Part shown: piece after piece, positions 1 through 5,297 of the stretch | Layout of the letters: every line of letters begins with the position of its first letter | Position numbering within the stretch: the first letter of the stretch is position 1 | Assembly: GCA_030639555.1 (NCBI GenBank) | Contig: DAOWCM010000158.1 | Coordinates: 1-5,297 of the forward strand | DNA: 5,297 nt | DNA from: Candidatus Eiseniibacteriota bacterium | GTDB lineage: Bacteria; Joyebacterota; Joyebacteria; Joyebacterales; Joyebacteraceae | Direction of reading: 5' to 3' | Translations under genes and position numbers: made by a program | Notes under the pieces: generated by a model | Databases searched by the model: none | Told to the model about the DNA's origin: nothing | What the model saw: the letters and a program-made list of their open reading frames with translations, nothing else

Positions 1-127
1 AGTTGCAAGGATTAGTGAGCATTGGCCAGCGGGCTCACGGCATCCTCTTAAACGAGAACCGCTGCACGACGGCCCGCTTCGGATTACCCTAAACTCAGGG
101 GCTCGCGAGTCTGTCCTACCGGGTACG

Positions 128-136
128 GGAGGTGAT
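128..136 (+). promoter_or_regulatory. Strong Shine-Dalgarno of gene 1
   Basis: The nine bases GGAGGTGAT match the complement of the usual 3' end of 16S rRNA without a mismatch. GGAGG ends 8 bases before the ATG at 141, the ideal distance. The site decides the start: a GTG in the same frame at 132 lies inside the Shine-Dalgarno itself and cannot be the initiation codon served by it. No convincing -35/-10 pair was found between position 1 and this site, so the promoter may be weak, of another sigma class, or upstream of the window. Confidence 0.85.
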
Positions 137-140
137 AACG

Positions 141-1745
141 ATGACACGGACACTGTTGCTTTTGGTGGCTGCCGTGGCCGCCCTCACTGTCTCCGCCGCA
201 CCAGCCGCTCCGCTCGAAGCCGACGACGCTCTCACCGACATGGAACTCGACATCCTCAGGGTCTGCGAGGGCGTCCTCCAGCTCTTCGCAAGTCACGCCG
301 ACGACATCTGGCCTGGATACGACCTGTCAGAGCGACCGTTCCTCGTGTACATCCCGGAGCGATGGGCGCTCCTCCTGAACTGTGGGAACGCGGCCGAGGG
401 GTTCGGGCCGCCTCCGCGGGACTGGCCCGACCTGGGCGCCGAGGTCTGCTTCAAGGAGGGCCAGGTCGGGAACCTCGTCGGGCAACTCGCGTTCGGCTAC
501 GACGCTGGAGGGGTACGGACCGTCGCGGTCGGCTTCCCGGAGTCGATGTCGGAGTCCTTCGAGGACCTCGAGCTCAAGATGTTCGCGTACGTCGTCCACG
601 AGGCGTTCCACGAGTATCAGAACGAGGTCTTCGGCGACATCGAGTGGGCGAGGGAGCAGGAGTATCCGATCGAGGATGTGGAGAACGCTGCCCTCGCCTA
701 CCTCGAGATGGCCCTTCTGGTAGAAGCTATCGAGGCCGCGTGGGCGGACGACGCCGACCTCGCCAGTGAGGCCACGGCACAGTTCGTCGCCGTGCGAGCG
801 CACAGGTGGGCGCGCGCGGACAGCTTCATCGCAATCTACGAGGGCGGCAAGGAGACGCGGGAAGGGACCGCCAGGTACGTTGAGCTCCGATGCCTCGACT
901 TCGCCCGGGAACTGGACTATGAGTCGTCAGTGCCGGGTGCGCCTCTCCTCAGGGACGACCTGGCGCACGCGGCGCTGCCGGGATACCTGCTCGACGACTT
1001 CCGCGAATCGATGGTGGACGGCGCCATCCCGATGGAAGACCTCCCGCGCAACAGGATCTACCCGGTGGCGAGCGCTCAGGGGTTCCTGCTCGACTACTTC
1101 GACGTCGACTGGCAGCCGGAGGCCGAGCAGTCCACGTCGGACTTCACCTACGCGCGCCTGCTCCGGGAGCGGCTGGAATTGACCGAGGAAGACCACGCTG
1201 CGCTCATCGAGGCCGCCAAGGCGCGGCACGGCTACACCGAGCTCATGGGCGCGGCCGGAACGTCGATAGAGAATCACATTTCCGCCTACCGTGAGGCCCT
1301 GGCGGTGTTCGAGCAACAGCAAGGAAGCAGGATCGAGATCGCATTCGACACCAACGGGCTCTACCGATCACGCGCGACCTCAGCCACGCGGCTCGTCGTC
1401 GACCGCGGTGCGCACGAGCTCTGCGACCGCTACGACGTCTACACGCTCGAGCGTGACGGGACCTTCTTAGAGCTCCATGATGTAGGTCTGCTCGAGGTGA
1501 ACGACTACGACGGATACAGGAAGACCGTTGTGTTCTACGCCACGAGCGTCGAGACGATCACCGTGGACGGAGATGCGATCGCCGCACCGGCCTCCGCCAC
1601 TCCGGTTCCGAACCAGCGCGATGCCGAGGCACGGCGCTTCATCGCACTCCGGATAGCCGGCGACGGGTTCGAGCTCACCCACGAGGGCCCCGGCACCGTC
1701 GCGCTCGCAGCGGGGTCGATCGTCGTGGACCTCACGGCGGAGTAG
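141..1745 (+). CDS. Exported putative zinc metallopeptidase (HExxH), family not recognised
   Basis: Predicted 534-residue exported protein. Residues 1 to about 20 form a Sec signal peptide: MTR, then a Leu/Val/Ala core, then a small-residue region with possible cleavage near VSA/AP. No other membrane segment is seen. Residues 153-157 read HEAFH within VVHEAFHEYQ, an HExxH zincin motif with H153 and H157 as predicted zinc ligands and E154 as the general base. About 84 residues on, E241 begins EGTARYVE. In gluzincin-type peptidases a helix of EGxAxY form often supplies the third ligand, so E241 (alternatively E248) is the candidate. The middle (about 160-385) looks helical and acidic; the C-terminal 140 residues or so look beta-rich, with no sorting signal like that of gene 2. 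I cannot name a family, and substrate is unknown. The start at 141 rests on the strong ribosome site and on giving a clean signal peptide. A catalytically dead zincin fold or a non-peptidase role remains possible; peptidase activity is inference from two motifs. Confidence 0.72.
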   Translation: MTRTLLLLVAAVAALTVSAAPAAPLEADDALTDMELDILRVCEGVLQLFASHADDIWPGYDLSERPFLVYIPERWALLLNCGNAAEGFGPPPRDWPDLGAEVCFKEGQVGNLVGQLAFGYDAGGVRTVAVGFPESMSESFEDLELKMFAYVVHEAFHEYQNEVFGDIEWAREQEYPIEDVENAALAYLEMALLVEAIEAAWADDADLASEATAQFVAVRAHRWARADSFIAIYEGGKETREGTARYVELRCLDFARELDYESSVPGAPLLRDDLAHAALPGYLLDDFRESMVDGAIPMEDLPRNRIYPVASAQGFLLDYFDVDWQPEAEQSTSDFTYARLLRERLELTEEDHAALIEAAKARHGYTELMGAAGTSIENHISAYREALAVFEQQQGSRIEIAFDTNGLYRSRATSATRLVVDRGAHELCDRYDVYTLERDGTFLELHDVGLLEVNDYDGYRKTVVFYATSVETITVDGDAIAAPASATPVPNQRDAEARRFIALRIAGDGFELTHEGPGTVALAAGSIVVDLTAE

Positions 1746-1794
1746 CACCGGTGCCGAATCGTGGTTGATCTCCCCATCAGGTAGCTCCCGCGTG

Positions 1795-1833
1795 GCGGGG
1801 TGCAGCGGCGTGCGACACAGTGCTGCACCGCGC
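1795..1833 (+). terminator. Inverted repeat after gene 1, possible terminator
   Basis: GGTGCAGC at 1799-1806 is exactly complementary to GCTGCACC at 1822-1829. Beyond one G/G mismatch the stem extends by GCG (1795-1797) with CGC (1831-1833). Inside the 15-base loop, GTG (1810-1812) can pair with CAC (1816-1818). The structure begins 49 bases after the stop of gene 1 and ends before the putative promoter of gene 2, as expected of a transcription stop. There is no T-run after it, so it is not a canonical intrinsic terminator. An alternative smaller hairpin, CCCGC (1787-1791) with GCGGG (1795-1799), overlaps and would compete with it. It could instead be an mRNA 3' stabilising element or an operator. 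Confidence 0.42.
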
Positions 1834-1868
1834 GTCTCCCGACCCTTGCGTCCTGACGAGCGCGCTTC

Positions 1869-1897
1869 TTGGCGCGGCGCGCCGACTGTGGTATCCT
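1869..1897 (+). promoter_or_regulatory. Putative sigma70-type promoter of gene 2
   Basis: TTGGCG at 1869-1874 (4 of 6 to TTGACA) and TATCCT at 1892-1897 (4 of 6 to TATAAT) are separated by the optimal 17 bases. TG at 1889-1890, one base before the -10, makes it an extended -10. Transcription would begin near 1904 and give a leader of about 50 bases before the ATG at 1955. The spacer contains the palindrome GGCGCGCC (1876-1883), which may be chance in GC-rich DNA. Promoter consensus in this lineage is unknown, so this is a pattern match only. Confidence 0.45.
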
Positions 1898-1941
1898 CAA
1901 GGTGTACTCACCATGCGAACCCGATGCTCCCTGCCGTTCAC

Positions 1942-1947
1942 GGAGGG
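1942..1947 (+). promoter_or_regulatory. Shine-Dalgarno of gene 2, fixes its start
   Basis: GGAGGG, with GGAGG ending 8 bases before the ATG at 1955. Two other in-frame starts exist. The GTG at 1820 sits inside the hairpin and has no ribosome site. The ATG at 1913 has only a weaker AAGGTG before it and would place about 14 polar residues ahead of the signal peptide. The 1955 start puts the hydrophobic signal sequence right at the N-terminus. Confidence 0.75.
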
Positions 1948-1954
1948 TCCCACC

Positions 1955-3475
1955 ATGAGAACGACCATCGCGGTGCTGCTGCTCCTCGCCTGCACGCTGA
2001 CCGCCGCGGCGCAGGTGAACGGCCACGTCCAGGTCATCGACGGCAAGCCGATACTCACGGTCTGGGGAACTCATGCGGAGCGCGGCTACGCCCAGGGCTA
2101 CCTCAAGGGCGTCGAGGGCAAGGAGATGTTCGACGACTACATCGTCGGCTACTGCTGTGGCGGGTCAGTGCTGACGTACTACTTCATGCGCCTCCACTAC
2201 ACCAACAACTACGCGGTCGACGCGAAGTACCAGGCGGAAGTGGACGCCGTCCTTCAGGGCATGTCAGACGCCGGCATCAGTCTCTACAACAGCACGCTGA
2301 TGAGGGACATCGACGCGACCGACATGCTCGTCGCGAATGCCATCGTCGACCTGAGCACGTTGGCCTCGGCCGCGCCCTTCGCGTGCTCCAGCATGTCCAG
2401 CTGGGGTGGAAGCACCATCGCGGACCCCTTTCTCGACGGGCACCTCTTAGTGACGAGGCTCCTCGACTGGAGCAAGCACCCCACGCTCACGGACAATCCG
2501 CTCCTTACCGTCCATTTCCCGTCGGAGGCTGACGAGCAGCCGTGGATCTCGATCGGCTACGCGGGCCTCTTCGGGGCGCTCTCCGCCATCAGCGAGTCCG
2601 GCGTGTCGGCCTGTCTCAATATGGGCAACAACGAGAGCAGCACGGGCGGGGCTCCGTACCACCCGATCCTCCTGACCGTGCGAAACGGGATCGAGGGCAC
2701 GGACTACGACGGCAGCGGGCAGCACGCCCCGGACGACGTGGTCGCCGCCATCGCGGACCGCGCGCGCAACATAGACACCATCGTCCACGTGACGAAGGAC
2801 AAGGGACTGGGGTCGAGGCCCATCGTCATCGAGTCGAACAACGAGGCTGGCGTCGCCGTACGCGATGCGTCCGACAACACCGCGGTGCCGGGTGACCACC
2901 TCGTGGCGACTAACCACTTCCGCACCCTCTACCCACCGGTCTACTGCTACCGTTACGCCGGCATCGTCGACTCGCTCACGGTGAGCACAGACATGACGTG
3001 CGAGCGAAGCTGGTCGGTGATGGCCGGCGCGGCGGGGACGTTCGGCTCGAACATCCAGTGCATCCAGTACGTGGAATCGGAGGGACTGCTGCTCTGGTCG
3101 ATGGACACCTACTCGCAGCCGGCCTACACCGAACCGCCGACGGAGCTATCCGTCTGGGACCTCTTCGGCTGTCAGATGGGTGTGGAGGGCGCGACCGGGG
3201 CGCCCGTGCTGAGACAGAACTCCCCCAACCCGTTCAACCCCAGGACCGAGATCGCCTTCGGACTCCAGAAGCCCTCGGAGTGCAGGCTCACGGTCTACAA
3301 TGTGAGCGGAAGGCTCGTGACGACGCTGCTCGATGAGCTTCGAGGGCCCGGGACTCACCGGGTCGAGTGGGACGGCAGGACGGACGAGGGCATCGAGGTG
3401 GGAACCGGCGTCTACCTCTATCGTCTGGAAACGGACCGGGGGACTTCTGAGCGGAAGATGCTGCTGCTGAAATAG
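1955..3475 (+). CDS. Secreted C45-family (Ntn, acid-ceramidase-like) amidohydrolase with type IX sorting domain
   Basis: Predicted 506-residue exported Ntn hydrolase that would cut or transfer acyl groups at amide bonds; substrate unknown. Residues 1 to about 20 are a signal peptide (Leu/Ala core, cleavage near TAAA/Q). Residues 38-50, GTHAERGYAQGYL, match the N-terminal signature of the C45 / acyl-CoA:6-APA acyltransferase group. C144 in FACSSMSSWG fits the autoprocessed nucleophile, with A143/C144 as the cleavage site, and is followed by RLLDW, giving R168 and D171. The R-x-x-D spacing is that of acid ceramidase and bile salt hydrolase. N320 in ATNHFR is the likely oxyanion asparagine. Cleavage would leave an alpha chain of about 120 residues and a beta chain from C144. 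Residues 418-506 are a FlgD-like type-A sorting domain with QNSPNPFNPRTE, VYNVSGRLV, WDGR, GVYLYRL and a final KMLLLK, which directs type IX export and surface attachment or release. LLLAC at 9-13 could also be read as a lipobox. The gene appears to have its own promoter and a strong terminator. Family and fusion are well supported; the substrate is not. Confidence 0.88.
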   Translation: MRTTIAVLLLLACTLTAAAQVNGHVQVIDGKPILTVWGTHAERGYAQGYLKGVEGKEMFDDYIVGYCCGGSVLTYYFMRLHYTNNYAVDAKYQAEVDAVLQGMSDAGISLYNSTLMRDIDATDMLVANAIVDLSTLASAAPFACSSMSSWGGSTIADPFLDGHLLVTRLLDWSKHPTLTDNPLLTVHFPSEADEQPWISIGYAGLFGALSAISESGVSACLNMGNNESSTGGAPYHPILLTVRNGIEGTDYDGSGQHAPDDVVAAIADRARNIDTIVHVTKDKGLGSRPIVIESNNEAGVAVRDASDNTAVPGDHLVATNHFRTLYPPVYCYRYAGIVDSLTVSTDMTCERSWSVMAGAAGTFGSNIQCIQYVESEGLLLWSMDTYSQPAYTEPPTELSVWDLFGCQMGVEGATGAPVLRQNSPNPFNPRTEIAFGLQKPSECRLTVYNVSGRLVTTLLDELRGPGTHRVEWDGRTDEGIEVGTGVYLYRLETDRGTSERKMLLLK

Positions 3476-3496
3476 TCGCCACGCGAGCCAGGAATC

Positions 3497-3532
3497 GACG
3501 CGCCCCCGAGTCGGTTGACCCGGGGGCGTGTC
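3497..3532. terminator. Bidirectional terminator hairpin between convergent genes
   Basis: Bases 3497-3508 pair with 3521-3532 in a 12-pair stem with a single G-T wobble; the core CGCCCCCG / CGGGGGCG is perfect. After an A/C mismatch, GTC (3510-3512) pairs with GAC (3517-3519) around a GGTT loop. It lies 21 bases after the stop of the + strand hydrolase and 57 bases after the stop of the - strand gene, so it can serve both. The + side is followed by a modestly T-rich TGTGTT and the - side has no clear T-run. Termination would rest mainly on stem strength. Confidence 0.75.
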
Positions 3533-3589
3533 TGTGTTCGGGAAACTCGACTTCGGTGATCCGGCGGCGTGACTGCCGTGGGCCACGCG

Positions 3590-5297
3590 CTAGAACGCCT
3601 TCTCCTTCTGCATCATCGCCAGCGCGACCTTCTCCGCTGTGACCGGCATCGACTTGATGCGGACCCCGAGTGCGTCCTCGACGGCATTCGCGATCATCGG
3701 CGCGGCCGGGATCATCGTGTGCTCCCCCACTCCTCGTGCGCCGAACGGCCCGTCGGGCTGCGGCACCTCGATAATGATGGGGATCATCTCGTCCGGCACG
3801 TCGAGCGAGGTCGGTATCTTGTAGTCGGTGAAGTTCGGATTGAGGAGCCTGCCCGCATCATCGAACCGCATGTCCTCGTAGAGAACCGTGGCGAGCCCCT
3901 GGAGCATCCCGCCCGTGATCTGGCTCTCGACCAGGTTCGGGTTGATGGCCTGTCCGACGTCGACCGCGAGCGCGGTCTTGAGCACGCGCATCTTCCCGGT
4001 CTCTCTGTCTATCTCGAGCACGACGCCGGCCGCGCCGACGGTGTAGTGGATGTTCGGGTGGCCGCCCTGGCTCGTCTCGGGGTCGGAGACCGCCGAGCTG
4101 AACTCCGGCATGAACATCCCGCTCCCGAGTATCGGCCCGCCACGGAAGGTGCCGTCCTCCATGCCGATGCCGGCGATGACGAAGTCCTCTAGCGGCAGCT
4201 CGAAGTCGGGGGCGGCGGTGCTCTTCACCTTCTCGTCTTCCAGGTAGAGCGACTCGCGGTCGTGGCCGAGCGCGCGGTTCACCAGATCGAAGATCTTCTT
4301 CCGCGCCTCCTCGGCCGCCGCCTTGACCGCGTTCCCGCATCCCCACGTGACGTGTGAGGCCACGGTCTGCCACTCGTAGGGGTTGCGGTCGGTGTCGGGC
4401 GTCTCGACACGGATCTTCTCCGGTGGAACGGTGAGCACCTCGGCCGCGATCTGCGCCATGACCGTCATGTACCCCTGCCCGATCTCCATGCCAGACACGC
4501 TGATGTTGATACTGCCGTCCTCGCTGAACTTGAGGAACGCCGAAGAGGAGGCGTTCGGCGGCATCGCGGACGCCTTCCACATGACAGCGAAGCCCTTGCC
4601 GATGGCCTTCTTCGGGTCGTCCGATGTCTCGGGCGTCCCCCACTCGATTGCCGCTGCCGCCCTGTCGATGGCCTCGATGAGTCCGGAGGGGTTCATCTTT
4701 GCGCCATACGGCAGCGTGTCGCCCTCCACGATGGCGTTCCGCCGCCGCATCTCGACCGGGTCGATCCCGATGCGCTTAGCGAGCCGTGTGATGTGCGACT
4801 CGAGGCCAAAGTGGAACTCGGAGTAGCCAAAACCCCGGTACGGTCCGCCGGGCGGCAGGTTCGTGTAGATGCAGAGGGAGTCTATCTTGACGTTCGGGAT
4901 GCGGTAAGCGCCGGTCGCGGACAGCCCGACCGCGTTGACGACGTTGGCGCCGTACTCGACGTACGCGCCCGCGTCCCAGTAGAGCGTGTGCTCGATCGCG
5001 GTGATGGTCCCATCCCTCTTGACGCCGAGCTTGAGCTTCGCGACGACGCCCTGCCGCTGGTAGGTGTTGTAGAACTCCTGCTCGCGCGTCCAGCGCAGCT
5101 TAACCGGGTGGCCCTTGACGGCGGTCGCGAGAGCGGCGCCGATGATCTCCATCGTCACGCCGGCCTTCCCGCCGAACCCGCCGCCGACGTACGGCGTGAT
5201 GACGCGGACGTCCTTGTGCGTGAACCCAAGCGGCGAGAGGGCCTCCGTGAAGAGGTGGCGCTGCGTGTGCGGCGACTGCGAGGACGACCAGAGCGTC
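3590..5297 (-). CDS. Xanthine dehydrogenase-family molybdopterin-binding subunit, 5' end outside window
   Basis: Catalytic large subunit of a molybdenum hydroxylase, binding the molybdopterin cofactor. The frame stays open to the right edge; 568 C-terminal residues are visible of a family usually near 750-800, so about 200 N-terminal residues are missing. Numbering from the first visible codon: GGGFGGK at 38-44, PYRGFG at 152-157, MEIGQG at 270-275, a QTVASHVTWGCG segment near 310-321, DVGQAINP near 446-453, and GARGVGE at 519-525, whose E525 is the family's catalytic glutamate. These signatures are collinear and in normal order, with no frameshift or internal stop. Electrons normally pass to [2Fe-2S] and FAD subunits, expected on the - strand beyond 5297 if an operon exists. 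The CO dehydrogenase loop AYxCSFR is absent (PYRGFG instead). Alanines appear where bovine xanthine oxidase has Glu802 (A45 here) and Arg880, so purine oxidation is unlikely. An aldehyde, aromatic or N-heterocycle substrate is possible; none can be assigned. The GTG at 5158 is internal, not the start. Confidence 0.93.
   Translation of the reverse strand, partial: TLWSSSQSPHTQRHLFTEALSPLGFTHKDVRVITPYVGGGFGGKAGVTMEIIGAALATAVKGHPVKLRWTREQEFYNTYQRQGVVAKLKLGVKRDGTITAIEHTLYWDAGAYVEYGANVVNAVGLSATGAYRIPNVKIDSLCIYTNLPPGGPYRGFGYSEFHFGLESHITRLAKRIGIDPVEMRRRNAIVEGDTLPYGAKMNPSGLIEAIDRAAAAIEWGTPETSDDPKKAIGKGFAVMWKASAMPPNASSSAFLKFSEDGSINISVSGMEIGQGYMTVMAQIAAEVLTVPPEKIRVETPDTDRNPYEWQTVASHVTWGCGNAVKAAAEEARKKIFDLVNRALGHDRESLYLEDEKVKSTAAPDFELPLEDFVIAGIGMEDGTFRGGPILGSGMFMPEFSSAVSDPETSQGGHPNIHYTVGAAGVVLEIDRETGKMRVLKTALAVDVGQAINPNLVESQITGGMLQGLATVLYEDMRFDDAGRLLNPNFTDYKIPTSLDVPDEMIPIIIEVPQPDGPFGARGVGEHTMIPAAPMIANAVEDALGVRIKSMPVTAEKVALAMMQKEKAF

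Noticed and set aside
22..51. TTGGCC with TCTTAA 18 bases on as promoter of gene 1.
   Set aside because: The -10 matches only 3 of 6 positions; no better than chance.
3..92. Open frame on the + strand running in from the left edge to a TAA at 90-92, possibly the tail of an upstream gene.
   Set aside because: Only 29 codons, three of them TTA, which is out of keeping with the GC-ending codons of the real genes here; no recognisable protein end.
132..140. GTG start at 132 giving a three-residue longer gene 1 product.
   Set aside because: The GTG lies within the Shine-Dalgarno sequence; the ATG at 141 has ideal spacing and directly precedes the signal peptide.
1820..1954. GTG at 1820 or ATG at 1913 as start of gene 2, lengthening it by 45 or 14 residues.
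   Set aside because: The GTG is inside a hairpin and upstream of the putative promoter; the ATG at 1913 has a weaker ribosome site. Either would bury the signal peptide inside the protein.
1535..2074. 179-codon - strand frame across the end of gene 1, the intergenic region and the start of gene 2.
   Set aside because: It overlaps the ends of two supported genes, and its product is basic and shows no domain or export signal.
3569..4192. 207-codon open frame on the + strand opposite the molybdenum hydroxylase gene.
   Set aside because: Antisense shadow of a strongly conserved gene in GC-rich DNA; Arg- and His-rich composition, no family resemblance, no ribosome site of note.
3858..4643. 261-codon - strand frame within the molybdenum hydroxylase gene in another phase.
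   Set aside because: Low-complexity Arg/Gly/His translation typical of a GC-rich out-of-phase shadow; the conserved family motifs are all in the other frame.
5156..5158. GTG at 5158 as the real start of the - strand gene.
   Set aside because: The frame continues upstream to the window edge and encodes the family's invariant GGGFGGK and preceding Q-x-P-H-T-Q-R region, so the start lies outside the window.

Overview
The window is GC-rich throughout and holds three protein-coding genes. Two are complete on the + strand and one is cut off by the right edge on the - strand. The best taxonomic clue is the C-terminus of the second gene. It is a FlgD-like, type-A sorting domain of the type IX secretion kind, with an SPNPFNP core and a G-x-Y-x-Y-R-L then RKMLLLK end. 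Combined with high GC, this points to a GC-rich member of the Fibrobacteres-Chlorobi-Bacteroidetes superphylum or a neighbouring candidate phylum (Eisenbacteria, Krumholzibacteria or Latescibacteria type). That placement is inference from one domain and base composition.

Layout. Positions 1-140 are a leader with no supportable gene, ending in an exceptionally good Shine-Dalgarno. Positions 141-1745 (+) encode a 534-residue exported protein of no family I can name. It carries an HExxH motif and a downstream EG-T-A glutamate motif, so it is probably a zinc metallopeptidase. Positions 1746-1954 are intergenic: a hairpin-forming inverted repeat that may end gene 1, then a plausible sigma70-type promoter for gene 2. 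Positions 1955-3475 (+) encode a 506-residue exported Ntn-type amidohydrolase/acyltransferase (peptidase C45 / acid-ceramidase-like) fused to the sorting domain. Positions 3476-3589 lie between convergent genes and hold a strong two-part hairpin, probably a bidirectional terminator. Positions 3590-5297 (-) encode the C-terminal 568 residues of a xanthine dehydrogenase-family molybdopterin-binding subunit, whose N-terminus lies beyond the window.

How they relate. Genes 1 and 2 are both exported hydrolases read in the same direction, but a hairpin and a separate promoter lie between them, so they are probably separate transcription units. Gene 2 looks destined for the cell surface or medium by type IX secretion. 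Gene 1 has only a Sec signal and should stop in the periplasm unless exported otherwise. The molybdenum hydroxylase subunit is cytoplasmic-type metabolism and converges on gene 2. Nothing seen here links it functionally to the other two. I see no mobile element, CRISPR array or RNA gene, and no evidence for a multi-gene defence or biosynthetic system. The less ordinary items are the unassigned metallopeptidase-like protein and the Ntn hydrolase-sorting domain fusion.
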